A stretch of DNA of 22,684 nt from Yinghuangia elevatio (GTDB lineage Bacteria; Actinomycetota; Actinomycetes; Streptomycetales; Streptomycetaceae). Below the pieces are notes generated by a model. It was not told the origin of the DNA. It saw only the letters and a program-made list of their open reading frames with translations, and searched no databases. This document shows positions 21,758-22,684 of this stretch, piece by piece. The position numbers and the translations under genes are program-made. Each line of letters starts with the position of its first letter. Position 1 is the first letter of the stretch. The stretch is from contig NZ_JBEZFP010000146.1 in assembly GCF_040649515.1 (NCBI RefSeq), forward strand, positions 1 through 22,684. Direction: 5' to 3'.

Positions 21758-22534
21758 TCAGCCCTCGGCCAAGATGCGAGGGTCGTGCGCGTTGACGAGC
21801 CGAACCGTACTGTCGGCTGCTGTGAGTGCAGCCAGTTGCCGCTGGGTGTGGAGTCTTGCTGTTTCGTTGTGCTGAGTGGCCGCGGCGAATGCCTCAATCG
21901 CCGGTGGGGCTGTGCAGGTGAGTTGAGCGCAGTGGTGGATCGCATCGCCGACATGCACCAGCTCCCGGTCCAGGTCGAGGGCGCCGATCACGACGCCGGC
22001 GTGGCCGGGCGAATGCCCTGGCAGCGCGAGCAGCCGGATGGATGCGGGGAGGTCGTGGGGTATCCACGTCGGATGCCCCCGCCAGTCTGATCCGGGCTCA
22101 GGGGCCGGCGCCCACCGCACCCCGTGCGACCACTGGGCTGCGACGACGCGGTCCGTGCCCTCCTCAACCACAGTGCGGCACTCAGGAGTTGCGTGTACGT
22201 GCGCCCAGGGGAAGTCCGCGAGGCCGCCGACATGGTCTCGGTGGTGGTGGGTCAGGATCACGTCGGTCAGATCCCGCGGTTGCAGGCCCAGAGCCAGGAC
22301 GTGGGCAAGCAGGGTCTCCGTGGGGTCGAGCGCGGGGTTGACCTGCGAGAGCCAGTCCTCCCCGAGCCGTTGCCCGGGAGACTCGATGTCCCTGTGCCCG
22401 ATGCCGGTATCGACGGCGATCAGTCGATCGTCGGCCTCGATGAGAAGGCAGCGGCAGACGAAATGGGAGACGCCGAGAACGGCCTCGGCGCCGGGGAAGT
22501 TGAGGGTTCCGCAGTTGAGTTCGTGGATTCGCAC
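21758..22534 (-). CDS. Metallo-beta-lactamase-fold hydrolase (AHL-lactonase-like)
   Basis: This is a 258-residue protein from the GTG at 22534 (MRIHELNCGTLNFPG). The zinc motif HHHRDH (96-101) gives H96, H98, D100 and H101. Further ligands are the His in PGHSPGHAGVV, the bridging Asp in VHVGDAIHH and the late His in VNAHDPR. The order and the N-terminal sequence resemble the N-acyl-homoserine-lactonase and related MBL subgroup, but the natural substrate of actinomycete members is unknown. No Shine-Dalgarno precedes the GTG, and the MerR-type promoter places the transcription start at the GTG, so translation is probably leaderless. It is divergent from a MerR regulator, so it is probably induced by a small molecule that it degrades. 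Confidence 0.9.
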   Translation of the reverse strand: MRIHELNCGTLNFPGAEAVLGVSHFVCRCLLIEADDRLIAVDTGIGHRDIESPGQRLGEDWLSQVNPALDPTETLLAHVLALGLQPRDLTDVILTHHHRDHVGGLADFPWAHVHATPECRTVVEEGTDRVVAAQWSHGVRWAPAPEPGSDWRGHPTWIPHDLPASIRLLALPGHSPGHAGVVIGALDLDRELVHVGDAIHHCAQLTCTAPPAIEAFAAATQHNETARLHTQRQLAALTAADSTVRLVNAHDPRILAEG

Positions 22535-22585
22535 CTGTCGGACGGTAGAACTTCGCGTCAACACGAAGTCAACGACAATGGTCAC
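22535..22585. promoter_or_regulatory. MerR-type operator/promoter for the MBL gene
   Basis: In the direction of the MBL gene a -35 TTGACT (22572-22567) and a -10 TACCGT (22547-22542) are 19 bp apart, the overlong spacing that MerR proteins correct. Between them lies an inverted repeat, ACTTCGCGT (22550-22558) and ACACGAAGT (22561-22569), matching at 8 of 9 positions. The expected start, about 7 nt after the -10, is next to the GTG at 22534. Confidence 0.75.
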
Positions 22586-22684
22586 GTGTCCACGCAACTA
22601 CTGCGCATCGGCGAAGCCGCTGAGCGCCTCGGAGTCTCGACCCACCTCCTCAGACACTGGGAGACCGCCGGGGTGATCACTCCG
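22586..22684 (+). CDS. MerR-family transcriptional regulator (partial)
   Basis: The first 33 codons are visible: a GTG at 22586 followed by STQLLRIGEAAERLGVSTHL and LRHWETAGVITP at the window edge. This is the MerR winged-helix start (IGEAAxxxGVSxxxLRxWExxGL). The rest, including the dimerisation helix and ligand-binding part, lies outside the window, so the effector class cannot be told. It is divergent from the MBL-fold gene and should bind the inverted repeat between them. Confidence 0.92.
   Translation, partial: MSTQLLRIGEAAERLGVSTHLLRHWETAGVITP

Noticed and set aside
1..22684. CRISPR array or intact rRNA/tRNA gene
   Set aside because: No regularly spaced repeats and no complete tRNA or rRNA sequence were found. 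Only the 3' half of a tRNA-Pro is present.

Overview
The window is from a high-GC actinomycete, most likely Streptomyces or a relative. Third codon positions are strongly G/C-rich, start codons are often GTG, neighbouring genes overlap by 4 bp (ATGA or GTGA), and the regulator families and transposase remnants are typical of that group. The density of broken mobile-element pieces suggests an accessory or chromosome-arm region. No genus can be fixed from the sequence alone.

Layout. 1-279 is a frameshifted 3' end of a Tn3-type transposase. 424-1353 (-) is a WD40-like beta-propeller. 1458-4117 (-) is a three-gene operon: membrane protein, NarL-class histidine kinase, response regulator. 4305-4583 (-) is a second Tn3 transposase 3' end. 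4584-7135 is a decayed stretch with a terminator-like hairpin, an excisionase-like HTH gene behind a structured leader, a wrecked ATP-dependent DNA ligase gene carrying a seven-copy GC-rich heptamer tract, and an IS21 istB remnant. 7158-8446 (-) is a PadR regulator and its membrane partner, with a perfect inverted-repeat operator. 9074-10441 (+) encodes a protein with an HEYIH zinc-metallopeptidase motif. 10631-10737 holds a terminator and a degenerate tRNA-Pro 3' half, which looks like an integration scar. 10881-18101 is a coherent regulon (below). 18194-19991 is a second graveyard: an istB remnant, a MmyB/XRE fragment and a deleted IS5-family element with good terminal repeats. 20151-21416 (-) encodes a probable papain-fold, protein-glutaminase-like enzyme. 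21510-21705 (-) is an IS481 remnant. The right edge carries an MBL-fold hydrolase divergent from a MerR regulator that runs off the window.

The best-supported system is at 10881-18101. An OmpR-class response regulator and histidine kinase (+) diverge from a translationally coupled operon (-) encoding a lipoprotein with two cysteine modules, a membrane-fusion adaptor with a peptidoglycan-binding domain, a MacB-type ATPase and a MacB/FtsX permease. Just beyond, and convergent in logic, lies a Tat-exported class C beta-lactamase-like serine hydrolase. GGAAAC boxes, paired with an exact 11-bp period in two cases, lie in front of the hydrolase, the transporter operon and the response-regulator gene, at the same distance from a similar -10-like element. 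I infer that the response regulator controls all three as a cell-envelope stress or export response.

Two isolated genes look like catalytic effectors rather than housekeeping enzymes: the HEYIH metallopeptidase at 9074 and the Cys-His-Asp deamidase-like protein at 20151. Neither has a recognisable export signal or an adjacent immunity gene that I can identify, and both are the main candidates for undescribed biology.
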